DNA of 64,000 bases. Source: Negativicutes bacterium (GTDB lineage: Bacteria > Bacillota_C > Negativicutes > Sporomusales_B > JARLHX01). The position numbers and the translations under genes are program-made. Below, piece by piece: positions 53,703 to 61,685 of this stretch (position 1 is its first letter; each line of letters begins with the position of its first letter). The stretch spans positions 1 through 64,000 of the forward strand of contig JARLHX010000416.1 of NCBI GenBank assembly GCA_031292035.1. Direction: 5' to 3'. The notes beneath the pieces are model-generated. The model saw only the letters and a program-made list of their open reading frames with translations. It was not told the origin of the DNA and ran no database searches.

Positions 53703-55571
53703 ATGGCGGAAATAATGCTTATCGCGCCACAACCGGAGATTGTCGAATTAGCAAAAGATCTGGGCTGGGGCCTTCCTGAGATGGAAATTTGCCAGGCCCG
53801 GCTGGATGAAGGGGTAACGGCTGCCCGGGAGGCGGTAGCCAAGGGTACAAAAGTACTTGTTAGCCGGGGCCTGACCTATCAGATGATTGCCGCTGCGCTG
53901 CCAGAGGTTCACAGCGTTGAAATCAAATTTAGCGGATATGATATCCTGCGGGCGTATCTCGAAGCCAGCTTAGTCGCAACACCGGTAGCCATTGTCGAAC
54001 AACAAGAGGTTATAGACGGTCTGGCCAGCATTGAGGGTATATTGGGACTTGGCAACGCAACCATTAAAATTCCTTTCGACCATCGTTGGGATTATTCTGA
54101 CGGCGTTGAGAAGGCCATTCGCCAGGGGGCAGCTTGTATTGTCGGTAATCAAGCGATAGTCCAGGCCGCAAACCGTAGGGGGCTACCCGGTGTTCTTGTT
54201 CATTCGGGACAGGAAGCGGTGACGGTGGCTATGTCTGTTGCCCAAAATATTCTGGCCCAGCTCCGGTTGAAGGAGACGAATGCCCGGCAGCTTGACACCA
54301 TTATCAATGCGGTTGACTATGGGATGTTGGCGGTGGACAAGCAGGGCAAAATCACCGCCATCAATACCGAAGCCCGCCGGCTGTTCGGACTAGAGGGAAC
54401 AGGTATATCCCAGGAAACCGCCTTTGTCGAGACCATGACCCAGGCGACTGATTTAAAGGAGAAGCGGACCGGTCTGGTGGAAATCATCGGCGAAAATACG
54501 GAGGTAGTGGTCAATTATCATCCCATTATCGTCAATGACACGGTCAGCGGCATGGTAGCCACCTTGCAGGAGTTGAAACAACTGCAGGACATGGAGCAGA
54601 AAACTCGGCGGGAGTTGGCCAGACGGGGATGGGTGGCGCGGCATAAGTTCAGCGATATCCAGTCCAAGGCGCCGGCTATGCAGCGTTTGATTCATGATGC
54701 CAATCGCCTGGCCGGTTTTGATGCTACTGTACTGGTGCTCGGCGAAACAGGAGTGGGCAAAGAATATTTTGCTCATGCCATCCACAACGCCAGTCGCCGG
54801 AAGAACGGGCCATTTGTCGCGGTAAATTGCGCTTCTATTCCAGAAAACATTTTGGAAAGCGAACTGTTCGGTTATGCCGAAGGAGCATTTACCGGTGCCA
54901 AACGGGGCGGAAAGATGGGGCTATTCGAGCAGGCGCACGGCGGCACGATATTCCTGGACGAAATCGGCGAAATGGTTGCCCAGTGCCAGGCCAGGTTGTT
55001 GCGCGTATTGCAGGAACATGAGGTTTATCGTTTGGGTGATGACCGTACCATTCCGGTGGACATCAGGGTGATTGCGGCAACAAACCGCGATTTATGGAGT
55101 ACGGTGCAGGAGAAAAAGTTTCGTGAGGACCTCTATTATCGTTTGGAAGTCCTAACCATCGAAGTGCCGCCTCTGCGTGAGCGGAAGGTGGATATTGAGG
55201 TGTTTGTGGGGCAGTTTATCCAAAAATTCAACCGACAGTACCGTACCGACGTGAAAGCTATTTCTCTGGATGGACTGGCTTTATTGCAGCAATACGATTG
55301 GCCGGGTAATATCCGGGAATTGCAGAATATCGTGGGACGTTTGGTCGCGTTGGCAGGCGCCCCAGAAATCACGGCGGTCGATGTGTCGCGGTGTCTGAAA
55401 AACCGCCTGTCAGCCCCAAATACACTAGAGGAAGGATTTCAAGCTGCGGAGGCGGCTGTGATCCGGCAGGCGCTGGAAAAAGCAGGCGGGAACAAGCAGC
55501 AGGCCGCCGAATTGCTGGGAATTTGTCGTTCGACTCTATGGCGAAAGCTCAAACAGGCAGAGCGTAATTGA
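53703..55571 (+). CDS. sigma-54-dependent activator with PrpR N-terminal domain, second copy
   Basis: A 622-aa protein with the same layout as the regulator at 32.5 kb: PrpR_N (about 1-180), PAS (about 190-300), AAA+ (about 325-550; Walker A GETGVGKE about 346, GAFTGA about 394, FLDEIGEM) and Fis-type HTH (about 585-620). It lies between the glycolate-type permease and a -24/-12 promoter driving the MatC/OFOR genes. It probably senses a small organic acid or its CoA/citrate-type product. ATG 53703, SD GGAGTAGGG. Confidence 0.93.
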   Translation: MAEIMLIAPQPEIVELAKDLGWGLPEMEICQARLDEGVTAAREAVAKGTKVLVSRGLTYQMIAAALPEVHSVEIKFSGYDILRAYLEASLVATPVAIVEQQEVIDGLASIEGILGLGNATIKIPFDHRWDYSDGVEKAIRQGAACIVGNQAIVQAANRRGLPGVLVHSGQEAVTVAMSVAQNILAQLRLKETNARQLDTIINAVDYGMLAVDKQGKITAINTEARRLFGLEGTGISQETAFVETMTQATDLKEKRTGLVEIIGENTEVVVNYHPIIVNDTVSGMVATLQELKQLQDMEQKTRRELARRGWVARHKFSDIQSKAPAMQRLIHDANRLAGFDATVLVLGETGVGKEYFAHAIHNASRRKNGPFVAVNCASIPENILESELFGYAEGAFTGAKRGGKMGLFEQAHGGTIFLDEIGEMVAQCQARLLRVLQEHEVYRLGDDRTIPVDIRVIAATNRDLWSTVQEKKFREDLYYRLEVLTIEVPPLRERKVDIEVFVGQFIQKFNRQYRTDVKAISLDGLALLQQYDWPGNIRELQNIVGRLVALAGAPEITAVDVSRCLKNRLSAPNTLEEGFQAAEAAVIRQALEKAGGNKQQAAELLGICRSTLWRKLKQAERN

Positions 55572-55789
55572 TTCCTTTTGCGCTATTACCTCTTGCCGTT
55601 GTTAAACTGGCAAAATAAAATGTTGCATTTATAAAACAACGATGTCGCATTATTTGAACATGTAGCTCGCTTGCCAGGACGCTAAGCTAGTCGCATGTTC
55701 ATTTTTTGACTTGTCTGGCAGGCAGTATACACAAGGTTGTCGAGGGTTTGTCCGTGAACTTTTTGTTTGCTTATGGTGCAATTGCATTG

Positions 55790-55806
55790 TTGGCATGAAA
55801 TTTGCG
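55790..55806 (+). promoter_or_regulatory. sigma-54 (-24/-12) promoter for the matC-OFOR operon
   Basis: TTGGCATGAAATTTGCG. GG and GC are 12 bases apart. Twelve of the first 16 bases are identical to the site at 34561. It is 219 bases downstream of the PrpR-type gene, the spacing expected if that protein binds upstream. Confidence 0.82.
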
Positions 55807-55919
55807 GTTATTCTGTTAAGAGAAGATGATGCAATGAACGTGATATTTACATGCTGATTGTATTGATCTGATTATCTTTGTGAAAGAAGGGGGGGACGCG
55901 GTAGTTATAGTGTAAACAG

Positions 55920-56056
55920 TAGTCAGAAAGCCGCCGGGATGAGATAACTGAGCGGCTACGGGTGAATCCTAGAGACGGATCGGTGCAAAATTACGTCGTT
56001 TTGGCCGCATGGTGTGGCGTGACACCGAACCAGTCATTTTAGAAGGAGGACAAAAT
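55920..56056 (+). other. leader region with possible RNA structure
   Basis: In the roughly 240-base leader between the sigma-54 promoter and the MatC-like gene, AGCCGC (55929) pairs with GCGGCT (55952), and ATCC (55966) with GGAT (55977). The stretch between is GC-rich and unlike the AT-rich DNA upstream. I could not match it to a known riboswitch. Confidence 0.3.
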
Positions 56057-57322
56057 ATGGATGTTTCGATTCTCTCGCTGATTGCCTTGGTCCTTGCTCT
56101 GATTATTGCTTGTGTCTCACCTAAAAATGTTGGTGTCTTGGCTATCGCCTTTGCGTTTATTGTCGGTCAGATCGGGAATGTTCCGACTGCGAAGATTATC
56201 GGTGGGTTCCCGCTTTCACTTTTTATGACCCTCGCCGGTACGACGTACTTGTTCGGTATCGCTATCGCCAATGGGACGATCGACAAGTTTACCAAGTACT
56301 CGGTTAAGGCTGTAAGGGGCAGCGTAGGCATACTGCCGATTGTCCTTTTCTTTGTAGCCTTTTTGCTGTCAGCGCTTGGGCCGGGTCATACCGCCATCTT
56401 GGCGTTGATTTCAGCTCCCTGTTTGCTGCTGGCGGAAGAAGTCGGCATCCCGGTGTTTGTCATGGCCATGATGATCGGGAACGGGGCCCAAGCGGCGGCC
56501 ATGTCGCCCATCACCCCGGCAGGGGTCATTGCTAACAGCTTGGCCGCCAAAATTGGCTATACAGGGATAACCTGGCACTTGTTCTGGAATACCTTTCTCG
56601 GTCACGCTGTCGTCGGTTTTTCCGCTTACTGCCTGTTCGGTGGTCTGCGGCTATGGAAAAAGCAGGACCCGGAAGCCGCGGCTGCTGTCAAACGGATTCT
56701 TGACGTTCCGGTTGAGCCGTTCAACTATCAGCAGAAGATTACTATGGTCGGAGTACTTGTGTTAATGGTCTGCGCTTTGATCTTTAAGAGTGATGTGGGC
56801 CTTACCGCCTTCACCATTGGCGCCGGTCTCACCTTGCTGAATGCAGCCGATGAAGGCAAAGCCATTAAAGCAATGCCTTGGCCAACTATTCTACTAATTT
56901 GCGGCGTAACCGTCCTCATCGGTCTGATGCAGAATGTGGGCGGAATGGCGTTGTTCGCCGGCTTTATCGCCAAAGTCTCGACGCCTGATACCGCCACTCT
57001 GGTGGTCGGTTCGGTGGCCTCGCTGATTTCGGTATATGCAAGTACATCTGGTGTCATCATGCCGGCGTTTATACCGATGATCCCTGATCTGCTGGCGAAA
57101 ATGGGTGGCGGCGACGGTCTGGCATTAGTGTATACCGTTGTTTTGGCCGGCCATATCGTCGATTTGAGTTCACTGTCGCCGTCAGGAGCATTGCTCTTCG
57201 GCGGGGCGGGACCAAAAACTGATAAAACTAAGTTTTTCCGGCAACTATTGGCCTGGGGGTTTGCGATGGTCATCGTAGGATCAGTTATCTCTTGGCTGTT
57301 CTTTACGGTGCTGAAAATTTGA
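56057..57322 (+). CDS. MatC-like dicarboxylate carrier
   Basis: A 421-aa permease. NVGVLAIAFAFIVGQI (about 25-40), GFPLSLFMTLAGTTYLFGIA (about 51-70) and NGTIDKF follow the N-terminal MatC pattern (malonate-type dicarboxylate carriers, SLC13-related). About 11 helices follow, with a substrate-loop-like GNGAQAAAMSPITPAG (about 140). Likely imports malonate, oxalate, tartronate or a similar short diacid; the sequence does not decide. ATG 56057 after GAAGGAGGAC; the frame opens 48 bases earlier. Confidence 0.75.
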   Translation: MDVSILSLIALVLALIIACVSPKNVGVLAIAFAFIVGQIGNVPTAKIIGGFPLSLFMTLAGTTYLFGIAIANGTIDKFTKYSVKAVRGSVGILPIVLFFVAFLLSALGPGHTAILALISAPCLLLAEEVGIPVFVMAMMIGNGAQAAAMSPITPAGVIANSLAAKIGYTGITWHLFWNTFLGHAVVGFSAYCLFGGLRLWKKQDPEAAAAVKRILDVPVEPFNYQQKITMVGVLVLMVCALIFKSDVGLTAFTIGAGLTLLNAADEGKAIKAMPWPTILLICGVTVLIGLMQNVGGMALFAGFIAKVSTPDTATLVVGSVASLISVYASTSGVIMPAFIPMIPDLLAKMGGGDGLALVYTVVLAGHIVDLSSLSPSGALLFGGAGPKTDKTKFFRQLLAWGFAMVIVGSVISWLFFTVLKI

Positions 57323-57358
57323 TTTTTGGTGCTATGCTGATGAGGGAGGATGATATGA

Positions 57359-58240
57359 TTGCGTCAACCGACAATACCCCTCGTTTTAATCGCCTTGCTG
57401 ATGCTTACTATGGTGGTGGCTGGCTGCGGCAAGAGCCCGGCGGCAACCCAGAATGCGGAGGGTAAACAAGTGACAATCGAAGTGTTTCACGCCGATTCGC
57501 TGGCTGGCCCGATGGGCCAACTCAAAAAGGCGTTTGAGGCCAAGAACCCCAGTGTTATGATAAATCTCACATCCGGGCCTTCCAAGCTTTTGGCTGAGCG
57601 TATCTTCAAAGGGGACACCTGCGACGTATTCGCACCCTCGGACCCCGCGGTGATCAAAGACATGATGGCCAAGAAGATTGGCGACAAGCCAGCCGCCGTA
57701 TGGTCTGTCACCTTCTCAGCCAATGAGATGGTTGTTATCGTAAAAAAGGGGAATCCGATGGCGATCAAACAGATGGTCGACCTGGCGAAAGATGGGGTTC
57801 GAGTCGTCCGAGTTACCGGTGAAAAAGACATGGCCACTTTTCGCACCCTGGATTTCATAAAAAATGCGACTGCTGCAGAAGGAAAGGCCGATTTGGGACT
57901 AAAGATTATCGATGGGACAGCGGTTAAGGCCGGGACCATTCCCGAGGCTGTCCAAGCCTTGAAAGACGGCAAAGCCGACGCTGGAGTGGTCTATTTATCA
58001 GCAGCGGTTGCGGCCGGAGACGCAGTGGAAATAGTCAATTTCCCGGCTGCCGTTAACTTGAGCGAACTCATCCGCAACGCGGTCACCGTACCAGGAACCG
58101 CCAAAAATGCGGAGGTGGCCAATGGTTTTATCAAATTCATTTTATCGGCAGAGGGGCAGCAAATATTGAAAAAGACGGGTCAACCCCCGATCGTTCCAGC
58201 ACTGCACGAGGGAAGCGTGCCGCAAGGCCTTCTCCCATAG
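57359..58240 (+). CDS. ModA/WtpA-like periplasmic solute-binding lipoprotein, orphan
   Basis: A 293-aa protein with a lipoprotein signal peptide (VVAGCGK, Cys about 22), then a two-lobe substrate-binding domain. LTSGPSKLLAERI and DVFAPSDP (about 68-99) resemble the molybdate/tungstate-binding ModA/WtpA family. No ABC permease or ATPase gene is near. It lies between the MatC-like carrier and an OFOR, so it may bind an organic anion or oxyanion and feed the carrier, or recruit a different ABC partner elsewhere. TTG start after GGGAGG. Confidence 0.75.
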   Translation: MRQPTIPLVLIALLMLTMVVAGCGKSPAATQNAEGKQVTIEVFHADSLAGPMGQLKKAFEAKNPSVMINLTSGPSKLLAERIFKGDTCDVFAPSDPAVIKDMMAKKIGDKPAAVWSVTFSANEMVVIVKKGNPMAIKQMVDLAKDGVRVVRVTGEKDMATFRTLDFIKNATAAEGKADLGLKIIDGTAVKAGTIPEAVQALKDGKADAGVVYLSAAVAAGDAVEIVNFPAAVNLSELIRNAVTVPGTAKNAEVANGFIKFILSAEGQQILKKTGQPPIVPALHEGSVPQGLLP

Positions 58241-58305
58241 TCACCCAATAAACAGAACCCTAGCTCATGTCGGGTTAGCGATAATGATTTAAAGGAGGCA
58301 ATATT

Positions 58306-58608
58306 TTGGTTAAGAACCTACCTGTTGTTCCGTCGGCTAAAGCCGGCAGTATGGCCGATGCGCCGTCAGGAATCGTGTGGCGAGAACAGCACCCGGCTAT
58401 CGGTGCCAAATGCAACCAATGCCTGGTTTGCACTTTATTTTGTCCGGAAGGCGCTCTATTGCAAGAAGCTGGCAAGGTGATTGTTGCCTTGAAATTATGC
58501 AACGGCTGTGGCACTTGTGCGGTCCAGTGTCCGCAAAAGGCCATTGTCATGGAACCCGAATTCGAGGGTGATCGCGGCGTCTTTCCCCTTAAGGAGGCGA
58601 AGAAATGA
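58306..58608 (+). CDS. 2-oxoacid:ferredoxin oxidoreductase delta subunit, substrate unknown
   Basis: A 100-aa polyferredoxin with CNQCLVCTLFCP (about 39-50) and CNGCGTCAVQCP (about 66-77), preceded by a 35-residue docking extension. First of a delta-alpha-beta-gamma set. TTG start after AAAGGAGG; its stop overlaps the next ATG (ATGA). Confidence 0.85.
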   Translation: MVKNLPVVPSAKAGSMADAPSGIVWREQHPAIGAKCNQCLVCTLFCPEGALLQEAGKVIVALKLCNGCGTCAVQCPQKAIVMEPEFEGDRGVFPLKEAKK

Positions 58609-59753
58609 GTTTGACTCTGTTAACAGGCAGTGAGGCTGCCGCTTATGGCGCCAAACTAGCCCAAATTGAAGTTTTGGCCTATTATCCGATTACGCCGGCC
58701 TTCCCGGCGATGGAAACCATCAGCAAATTTATCGAAGACGGTGAACTCAATACGCGCTTCGTGCGGGTAGAATGTGACCATAGCGCCTTGGCAGCTGCTC
58801 TTGGGGCGTCACTAGCCGGCAGTAGAACCTTTACTGTTACCAACTCTCAGGGACTCCTTTATATGACTGAAGTGGTGTACCATACGGCTGGAATGCGTCA
58901 ACCGGTAGTCATGGCGGTTGCCAATCGGGCCCTGTCCGCACCGCACAGCCGTTTTCCGGAGCATGGCGACGCCATTTCACAGGACGCCAGCGGTTGGATT
59001 CAGCTCTTCTGTGAGAACAACCAGGAAGTACTGGACACCACCCTGCAGGCCTTTAAGGTGGCTGAGGCTTGCCGACTTCCCGCCATGGTCAATTACGAGG
59101 GCTACATTCAGTCCCACACCCAGGAAGAAGTCGATGTTCCAGACCAAGCCAAGGTAAATGCCTTTCTGCCGTTCAAACGGGTGGTATCCCTGGATATCAA
59201 CAATCCACAAGGGCTAAATACCGTAACCAGCCCCGAATTTTATATGGACTATAAATATCGTCAGAATGAGGCCTTGGAGCACGCTCTTGACCTGATCAAC
59301 GATGTAGCCGGTGAATTCGGCCGTACCTTTGGGCGCGACTGGTCCGGGGTGATCGAAGGCTATCGAATGGATGATGCCGAGCACGCTTTAGTGGCAATGG
59401 GATCGGCGGTCAGTGATGCCCGCATTGTAATTGACGCTCTTCGCGCCGAAGGAAAAAAAGTTGGACTGGTCAAAGTGCGGTCCTTCCGCCCGTTCCCCAC
59501 TGCTGCTCTGCGCGCCATGCTGAAAAATGTTGAATTGGTGACGGTGCTGGACAAGAACATTGTTTTTGGTGCCGGCGGTGCTCTCGGCAATGAAACCAAG
59601 TCGGCGCTGTATGGCGTTTCCTCGGTTCCAGTGAAAAATTTTATCGTCGGTTTGGGCGGCCGCGACGTTGGGCCGGCAGAAATCCGGCAGGTCATGAGCC
59701 TGTCGGAGGAGCGGGCGACGCAAGATACAGCATATGAATGGTTCGGATTATAA
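58605..59753 (+). CDS. 2-oxoacid:ferredoxin oxidoreductase alpha subunit, substrate unknown
   Basis: A 382-aa alpha subunit that keeps the usual YPITP (about 27-31), so it is unlike the oxalate-type alpha at 43.2 kb. Further landmarks are VRVECDHSALAAALGAS (about 53-69), RALSAPHSRFPEHGD (about 107-121) and LVKVRSFRPFP (about 288). It probably acts on pyruvate or a relative, such as hydroxypyruvate or a branched keto-acid. The MatC-type carrier and PrpR activator in the same operon suggest a diacid-derived substrate. Confidence 0.85.
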   Translation: MSLTLLTGSEAAAYGAKLAQIEVLAYYPITPAFPAMETISKFIEDGELNTRFVRVECDHSALAAALGASLAGSRTFTVTNSQGLLYMTEVVYHTAGMRQPVVMAVANRALSAPHSRFPEHGDAISQDASGWIQLFCENNQEVLDTTLQAFKVAEACRLPAMVNYEGYIQSHTQEEVDVPDQAKVNAFLPFKRVVSLDINNPQGLNTVTSPEFYMDYKYRQNEALEHALDLINDVAGEFGRTFGRDWSGVIEGYRMDDAEHALVAMGSAVSDARIVIDALRAEGKKVGLVKVRSFRPFPTAALRAMLKNVELVTVLDKNIVFGAGGALGNETKSALYGVSSVPVKNFIVGLGGRDVGPAEIRQVMSLSEERATQDTAYEWFGL

Positions 59754-59765
59754 GGAGGAAGGCTT

Positions 59766-60635
59766 GTGACGCTGAATATTAAAGATTTACCGCAACAAGA
59801 TTTATTCGGACCAGGTAACGCCGCGTGCCGGGGCTGCGGAGCCGCGATCGCTGGCCGGCAGGCCATGAAAGCCCTCGGATCGCGGACGATTGTTACCATT
59901 CCGGCATCTTGTATGGCCACACTGAGTGGCAACAATCAAAGGACCGCCTGGAACATTCCCTTTTATCACACCTTGTTTGAGATCGCTCCGGCGGTTTCGG
60001 CCGGGATCCGCGCTTCGCTGGATGCACAGGGTATCAAAGATGTCAACGTCGTGTCCTGGGCTGGTGATGCTGGTACGGCCGACATCGGATTTCAGTCTCT
60101 GTCTGGTGCAGCAGAACGTGACGACAAAATTATTCACGTCTGTTATGACAACGAAATGTATATGAACACCGGTGGCCAAACCGGCAGCCAGACGCCGATG
60201 TATGCCATGACCAGCAATCAGAAGAAGGGGAAAGGGACCGGCAAGAAAGATATGCTGGCAATCATGGTGGCCCATGGTGTAGGCTATGTGGCCAGTGCGT
60301 CTATTTCCCATCCGCTGGATTTGATTGAAAAGTTCAAGAAAGCAGCTGCTCATGACGGATTTGCCTATATTCACATTCTCGCCCCGTGTTATCGCGGCTG
60401 GGAGATTCCAACCGACCAGTCGGTGGCGACTGCCGAAAGAGCGGTTGAGAGTGGCCTTTGGGAACTGTTTGAAGTGGTTGACGGCGTAAGAATCAGGACA
60501 TACGAACCATCCTTTATCCCGGTCGCCGACTATCTTTCACCGCAAGGCAGGTTCAAGAAGCTCACTCCTGAGCAGATCCAAGGCGTGCAAGACGCGGTGA
60601 ACGGCTATTACGGACGCAGGGAGGCGAAACAATAA
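59766..60635 (+). CDS. 2-oxoacid:ferredoxin oxidoreductase beta subunit, substrate unknown
   Basis: A 289-aa TPP-binding subunit: ACRGCGAAI (cluster Cys, about 19-27), PASCMAT (third Cys), GDAGTADIG (TPP-Mg, about 100-108), YDNEMYMNTGGQTG (about 126-139), and a C-terminal CYRGWEIP near 213. It follows the 4-subunit pyruvate/2-ketoisovalerate enzyme pattern. GTG start after AAGGAGGAAGG. Its stop overlaps the gamma ATG (TAATG). Confidence 0.87.
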   Translation: MTLNIKDLPQQDLFGPGNAACRGCGAAIAGRQAMKALGSRTIVTIPASCMATLSGNNQRTAWNIPFYHTLFEIAPAVSAGIRASLDAQGIKDVNVVSWAGDAGTADIGFQSLSGAAERDDKIIHVCYDNEMYMNTGGQTGSQTPMYAMTSNQKKGKGTGKKDMLAIMVAHGVGYVASASISHPLDLIEKFKKAAAHDGFAYIHILAPCYRGWEIPTDQSVATAERAVESGLWELFEVVDGVRIRTYEPSFIPVADYLSPQGRFKKLTPEQIQGVQDAVNGYYGRREAKQ

Positions 60636-61063
60636 TGCGGGAAATTCGTTTGCACGGCCGTTTTGGCCAGCCCTTCGGCAAATTGGCTACAGCCATCGGA
60701 AAGTATGCCATGGCTCAAGGGAAACATGCTCAAGTCTTCAACGCCTTCGCCGCTTTTCGTCCCGGTGGGCCCACTTATGCTGTGGTAAGAACAGACGCTG
60801 ATCCCATCAGGATTCGATCATCTAATAACGTGACTCCAGATATTGTAGTGATCCTGGATAACAGCCTGTTTGCGGCAACCGACGTGACGAAGGGATTGAA
60901 ACCTGGTGGTATAGTCATGGCCACGGGGGTCGATCAAACCGTGCTCGGTGACAAAGCCAAGGATTTCTCCTTTGTCGCACTTGACAGTTACTTGAAAGAC
61001 CGAGCTCCTGGAGAGATAGAAGCCGGTCTGATCGCCTGTTTGGAAAGTCAGCACGCGTTTTAG
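60635..61063 (+). CDS. 2-oxoacid:ferredoxin oxidoreductase gamma subunit, short and divergent
   Basis: Only 142 aa, against about 180 for KorC in this window. The N-terminus EIRLHGRFGQPFGKLATAIG replaces the G-x-G-G-Q-G motif (GRGGQG in relatives) with GRFGQPFG. The core NAFAAFRPGGPTYAVVRTD is kept. The short C-terminus is complete, not cut by the window: TAG is followed by a terminator. It may therefore have lost one function, such as the docking or nucleotide-like site, while the operon stays intact. Confidence 0.8.
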   Translation: MREIRLHGRFGQPFGKLATAIGKYAMAQGKHAQVFNAFAAFRPGGPTYAVVRTDADPIRIRSSNNVTPDIVVILDNSLFAATDVTKGLKPGGIVMATGVDQTVLGDKAKDFSFVALDSYLKDRAPGEIEAGLIACLESQHAF

Positions 61064-61082
61064 ATCCCAAAAACTGCGATAC

Positions 61083-61120
61083 AAAAACGAGGCGCTGCGT
61101 TTGCAGCGCCTCGTTTTTTT
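61083..61120 (+). terminator. strong terminator after the OFOR operon
   Basis: Stem AACGAGGCGCTGC/GCAGCGCCTCGTT, loop GTTT, then T5 or more. Confidence 0.95.
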
Positions 61121-61159
61121 GCTGTTGCCGGATAGGGCGGCTATTACTTCCTGGCAGTC

Positions 61160-61191
61160 TCAAAAAAAAGACAGGGTAAATACCCTGTCTT
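61160..61191 (-). terminator. terminator for the minus-strand miniprotein
   Basis: Read on the minus strand: GACAGGGTA TT TACCCTGTC followed by a run of eight T. Confidence 0.88.
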
Positions 61192-61204
61192 ACTATGTAT
61201 CATA

Positions 61205-61291
61205 TTAGAGGAAAAGGACAATGGAAAAAATCGCTAAAGCGGCAAAAACAATGACTGAAAAACCAGATCGAAGAACCTCATTCATGTCCAC
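61205..61291 (-). CDS. 28-aa hydrophobic miniprotein, related to the one at 36386
   Basis: Frame M-D followed by MNEVLRSGFSVIVFAALAIF and then SIVLFL: a single membrane helix after a short polar start. SD GGAGTGATC precedes GTG 61291 by 8 bases; ATG 61285 is an alternative start. It has a TTGACA promoter at 61361 and its own terminator at 61160, so it is a complete mini-unit. Aligned without gaps from ATG 61285, it resembles the 22-aa protein at 36386 in nearly every position (identical or conservative). Function unknown; too short for routine annotation. Confidence 0.6.
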   Translation of the reverse strand: MDMNEVLRSGFSVIVFAALAIFSIVLFL

Positions 61292-61332
61292 AATGATCAC
61301 TCCACTAAAATTGATTGTAGTCGTATTATTCT

Positions 61333-61361
61333 TTATAATCTAAAAAAATCCTTTATGTCAA
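61333..61361 (-). promoter_or_regulatory. sigma-A-type promoter for the 28-aa miniprotein
   Basis: On the minus strand TTGACA (61361-61356), 17 bases, TTATAA (61338-61333). The spacer contains GGATTTTTTTAG, similar to GATTTTTTTT at 36250. Confidence 0.7.
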
Positions 61362-61391
61362 ACCGAAAAACGCTTATAATTTTATCTGCTT

Positions 61392-61685
61392 GTCCTGGTA
61401 GAAAAATCAATACTGTTCTGCAGCCACATGTGGACTAGTAATGCCAAAAGATATCATAGTAGTATATTGCAATGATCATGCGACTATCGTAGGTGTAATT
61501 TAATTATATATTACCACTATATAGGGGGAGGCATTTATGATTAGTACCAATATATTGTGGTAGTGGTATTGTTTTTTCACATGAGGTAAAAATATTGTAA
61601 ACCTTACTGCCTCAAGGGAGGATTACAAGAAAACATGTTGAATTTGAAGAACCTACACATGATTTTTTAGGTCTAGGAGACGAAG
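61392..61685 (+). other. 294-base leader with two tiny SD-preceded ORFs
   Basis: 61537-61563 encodes MISTNILW behind a very strong GGGGGAGG SD; 61635-61670 encodes MLNLKNLHMIF behind AAGGGAGG (spacing 12, weak). Neither resembles known attenuator peptides. They sit in front of the DUF4931 gene and could be regulatory leaders. Nothing else is visible in this stretch. Confidence 0.3.
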
